Below are positions 62,243 through 64,000 of a stretch of DNA of 64,000 nt, one piece after another (within the stretch, counting starts at the first letter, position 1; each line of letters begins with the position of its first letter). The notes below the pieces were generated by a model. That model saw only the letters and a program-made list of their open reading frames with translations, was not told the DNA's origin and made no database searches. The position numbers and the translations under genes were made by a program. Origin of the DNA: Pseudoduganella ginsengisoli (GTDB lineage Bacteria; Pseudomonadota; Gammaproteobacteria; Burkholderiales; Burkholderiaceae_D); contig NZ_WNLA01000001.1 of assembly GCF_009720865.1 (NCBI RefSeq), positions 868,001-932,000 of the forward strand, written 5' to 3'.

Positions 62243-63445
62243 TTATGCTTTCGGCTTCGCTTCTTCGCGGCGGTTGAAACCGGCCACCATATCAAAGCGG
62301 AACAGGCGGCACTCCAGCGCGCCGTTGAAGAATGGCGTCTTGCGCGCTTCCTTCAAACGCAGCAGCTTCGGCAAGCCCAGATCCGCCGTGAACAGGAATG
62401 CCGTCCACCCGGCAAAGCGCTGCTTCAGCGTCGTGCCGAAAGCCGAATAGAACGACTTCGCCAATTCATCTTCACCCATCGAACTGTCGCCACGCACGCC
62501 GATACGCTCGCCATACGGCGGGTTGGTCAACATGATGCCCGGCGTGCTGGTGGGCGCCTGCACTTGCTGCGCTTCGATCTGCTTCAACGGCACCTCGAAC
62601 AGGATACCGGCGCTGCGCAAGTTATGGCGCGTCATTGCCACCATGTCGCCGGAAATATCGGAACCAAAAATGGTCGGCTCGGCAGGCAGCGGATTGGGCT
62701 TGATCGCGGTTTTCATGTCCATCCACGGCTGCGGATCGAAGTCATGGAATTTCTCGAACGCGAAGCGGCGGCGCGCGCCCGGCGGAATGCCCTGCACCAT
62801 TTGCGCAGCTTCGCACAGGATGGTGCCGGAACCGCACATCGGATCGAACAGCGGCACGCCCGGCTTCCAGCCCGACACGCGCAACAAGCCGGCGGCCAGG
62901 TTTTCACGCAGCGGCGCGTCGCCCGTCTCATCGCGCCAGCCGCGCTTGAACAGTGCTTCGCCGGAGGTGTCCAGGTAAACGATGTACTGGTGCTGGTCCA
63001 GGAAGCCGACAATGCGCATGTCCGGTTCGCGCGTATTGACGGAAGGACGGCGGCCATACATGTCACGGAAGCGGTCGCAGATCGCATCCTTGATTTTCAA
63101 GGTCGTGAATTCCAGGCTTTTCAGCGGCGACTTCACGGCCGTGATATCCACGCGGATCGTATGGTCGGTACCGAACCACTCTTCCCACGGCTGTTCCAGG
63201 GTCAGGTCGTAGATATCGTTTTCATTCTTGTAGCCGCCCGCCGCCATGCGCATCAGCACGCGCGACGCAATGCGCGAATGCAGGTTGACGCGGTACGAAT
63301 CTTCCAGCGTACCGGAGCAGTGCACACCGCCCGGCACCTGGTTGTGCACTTTCAGCGTGCTGCCAGGCAGTTGGGCGATTTCGCCCAGTTCTTCGGCCAA
63401 TGCCGCTTCCATGCCGCGCGGGCATGGGCAAAAATAGGAAGCCAT
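62243..63445 (-). CDS. THUMP-domain class I RNA methyltransferase (RlmL-like)
   Basis: A 400-residue methyltransferase. The N-terminus (MASYFCPCPRGMEAALAEEL) and THUMP region (about 1-160) precede the SAM-dependent catalytic domain, with FDPMCGSGTILCEAAQMVQG (about 195) and the NPPYGERIGV motif (about 300). This is the N-terminal methyltransferase half of RlmL/YcbY (23S rRNA m2G2445). The RlmK half is absent, as in many betaproteobacteria. The exact target is not proven. Confidence 0.88.
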   Translation of the reverse strand: MASYFCPCPRGMEAALAEELGEIAQLPGSTLKVHNQVPGGVHCSGTLEDSYRVNLHSRIASRVLMRMAAGGYKNENDIYDLTLEQPWEEWFGTDHTIRVDITAVKSPLKSLEFTTLKIKDAICDRFRDMYGRRPSVNTREPDMRIVGFLDQHQYIVYLDTSGEALFKRGWRDETGDAPLRENLAAGLLRVSGWKPGVPLFDPMCGSGTILCEAAQMVQGIPPGARRRFAFEKFHDFDPQPWMDMKTAIKPNPLPAEPTIFGSDISGDMVAMTRHNLRSAGILFEVPLKQIEAQQVQAPTSTPGIMLTNPPYGERIGVRGDSSMGEDELAKSFYSAFGTTLKQRFAGWTAFLFTADLGLPKLLRLKEARKTPFFNGALECRLFRFDMVAGFNRREEAKPKA

Positions 63446-63469
63446 AGGGGTACCTTTTATCCGTTAAAT

Positions 63470-63498
63470 TAAAAATCAAAATGGGGCCGAAGCCCCAT
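63470..63498 (-). terminator. Terminator after hemJ
   Basis: ATGGGGC and GCCCCAT form a seven-base stem with a TTCG tetraloop (minus strand), followed by TTTGATTTTT. It lies nine bases past the hemJ stop and ahead of the rRNA methyltransferase gene. Confidence 0.85.
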
Positions 63499-63506
63499 TG
63501 TTTGCA

Positions 63507-63932
63507 TCAGAAGGGCCGCACAATCACCAGTATCACAATGCCAATCAGCAGAAATACCGGCACTTCGTTAAACACGCGGAACCAGGTGTGGCTGCGCTGG
63601 TTCTTGCCCATCTCGAATTTCTTCAGCAAGCTGCCGCACGCGTGCGAATAGCCAATGGCCAGCGCGGCCAGCGCCAGTTTCACGTGCAGCCAGAGCGGCA
63701 TCGCGCCACCGTTGGCGAGGTACCAGTCCCACAGCAACCACGCACCCAGTCCCACAGCCGGAATCGACAGCATCATCATGAAGCGGTACAGCTTGCGCGC
63801 CATCAGCAGCAACCGTTCGGTGGCCACGGTTTCTTTTTCCATCGCCAGATTCACGAAAATGCGCGGCAAATAAAACATGCCGGCAAACCAGGAAATCACA
63901 AAGACGACGTGAAAAGCTTTTACCCACAACAT
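63507..63932 (-). CDS. hemJ: Protoporphyrinogen oxidase HemJ (CopD-like family)
   Basis: A 141-residue inner-membrane protein with four hydrophobic helices. It opens MLWVKAFHVVFVISWFAGMF then YLPRIFVNLA, the HemJ signature with the conserved His near residue 8. KLALAALAIGYSHACG and the FNEVPVFLLIGIVILVIVRP tail also fit. HemJ oxidises protoporphyrinogen IX in bacteria lacking HemG or HemY. hemH is far away in this window. Confidence 0.9.
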   Translation of the reverse strand: MLWVKAFHVVFVISWFAGMFYLPRIFVNLAMEKETVATERLLLMARKLYRFMMMLSIPAVGLGAWLLWDWYLANGGAMPLWLHVKLALAALAIGYSHACGSLLKKFEMGKNQRSHTWFRVFNEVPVFLLIGIVILVIVRPF

Positions 63933-63946
63933 GAGTTTTGAATCCC

Positions 63947-64000
63947 TTATTTGCGAACTTCACCGTGGCCGAACACCACGTATTTCAACGACGTCAAGCC
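63947..64000 (-). CDS. proA: C-terminal fragment, probably glutamate-5-semialdehyde dehydrogenase
   Basis: Seventeen codons and a TAA stop from a gene entering from the right. They encode GLTSLKYVVFGHGEVRK, similar to the end of betaproteobacterial ProA (gamma-glutamyl phosphate reductase of proline synthesis). With so little sequence, the name is tentative. hemJ follows 14 bases later on the same strand. Confidence 0.5.
   Translation of the reverse strand, partial: GLTSLKYVVFGHGEVRK

Noticed and set aside
1..64000. Mobile elements, prophage, toxin-antitoxin pairs and restriction systems
   Set aside because: No transposase, integrase, phage structural gene, or recognisable defence gene was seen. 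The ars region has no flanking repeats that I could find.

Overview
The window is a stretch of bacterial chromosome with about 60% G+C. It very probably comes from a betaproteobacterium of the Oxalobacteraceae (the Janthinobacterium, Duganella or Massilia group). This rests on the gene families seen (REC-PAS-GGDEF-EAL regulators, the pcm-rhodanese-tolC block, DUF3667, DUF4214) and on protein style. No ribosomal RNA is present, so the genus is not fixed. Genes are densely packed, and I see no insertion sequence, prophage, integrase or CRISPR array. The members cut by the edges are a uroporphyrinogen-III methyltransferase at the left and what looks like the end of proA at the right.

Layout. 1-2.8 kb: nitrate assimilation control. 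nasT (ANTAR antiterminator) and a nasS-led operon each have a sigma-54 promoter, and nasS is preceded by an ANTAR-type two-hairpin leader overlapping an intrinsic terminator. 2.8-5.6 kb: a DNA-repair pair (radical SAM protein plus UdgX) under a LexA box. 5.7-6.4 kb: carbonic anhydrase. 6.5-10.4 kb: grpE-dnaK-dnaJ with a sigma-32 promoter. 10.5-14.6 kb: a 28-residue membrane peptide, hemH, recN and nadK, with a second LexA box. 14.7-25.6 kb: mixed metabolic and hypothetical genes, an M1 aminopeptidase, a REP-like palindrome, and a fused indolepyruvate ferredoxin oxidoreductase facing an Lrp regulator. 25.6-29.3 kb: gloA, tolC, a rhodanese, pcm and a TetR regulator.

28.6-34.2 kb is the most accessory-looking part. 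It is an arsenic island in which aqpS-arsC-arsR faces a second arsR, a GNAT-flavoprotein fusion with a cysteine-rich tail, and a translationally coupled fatty-acid-hydroxylase-family membrane protein. Two different sets of inverted repeats suggest that the two ArsR proteins have separate operators. 34.2-41.3 kb: a two-component system, a minimal periplasmic adaptor without a pump, small enzymes and an aldo/keto reductase. 41.6-51.8 kb: uppP, recQ, an AraC regulator opposite an EamA exporter and amidohydrolase, trmB, a HIRAN-like protein and a DUF4214 surface protein. 51.8-60.7 kb: tRNA-Gly, a TraB/GumN protein, an orphan flagellin, and a signalling operon (HDOD-GAF histidine kinase, REC-PAS-GGDEF-EAL protein, 13-repeat Sel1 protein). 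60.9-64 kb: a Bcr/CflA exporter, an rRNA methyltransferase and hemJ.

Most of the window is ordinary core genome. The points most worth following are the stacked nitrogen and nitrate control at 1.9-2.8 kb, the LexA-controlled radical SAM/UdgX pair, and the arsenic island with its fusion enzyme and coupled hydroxylase.
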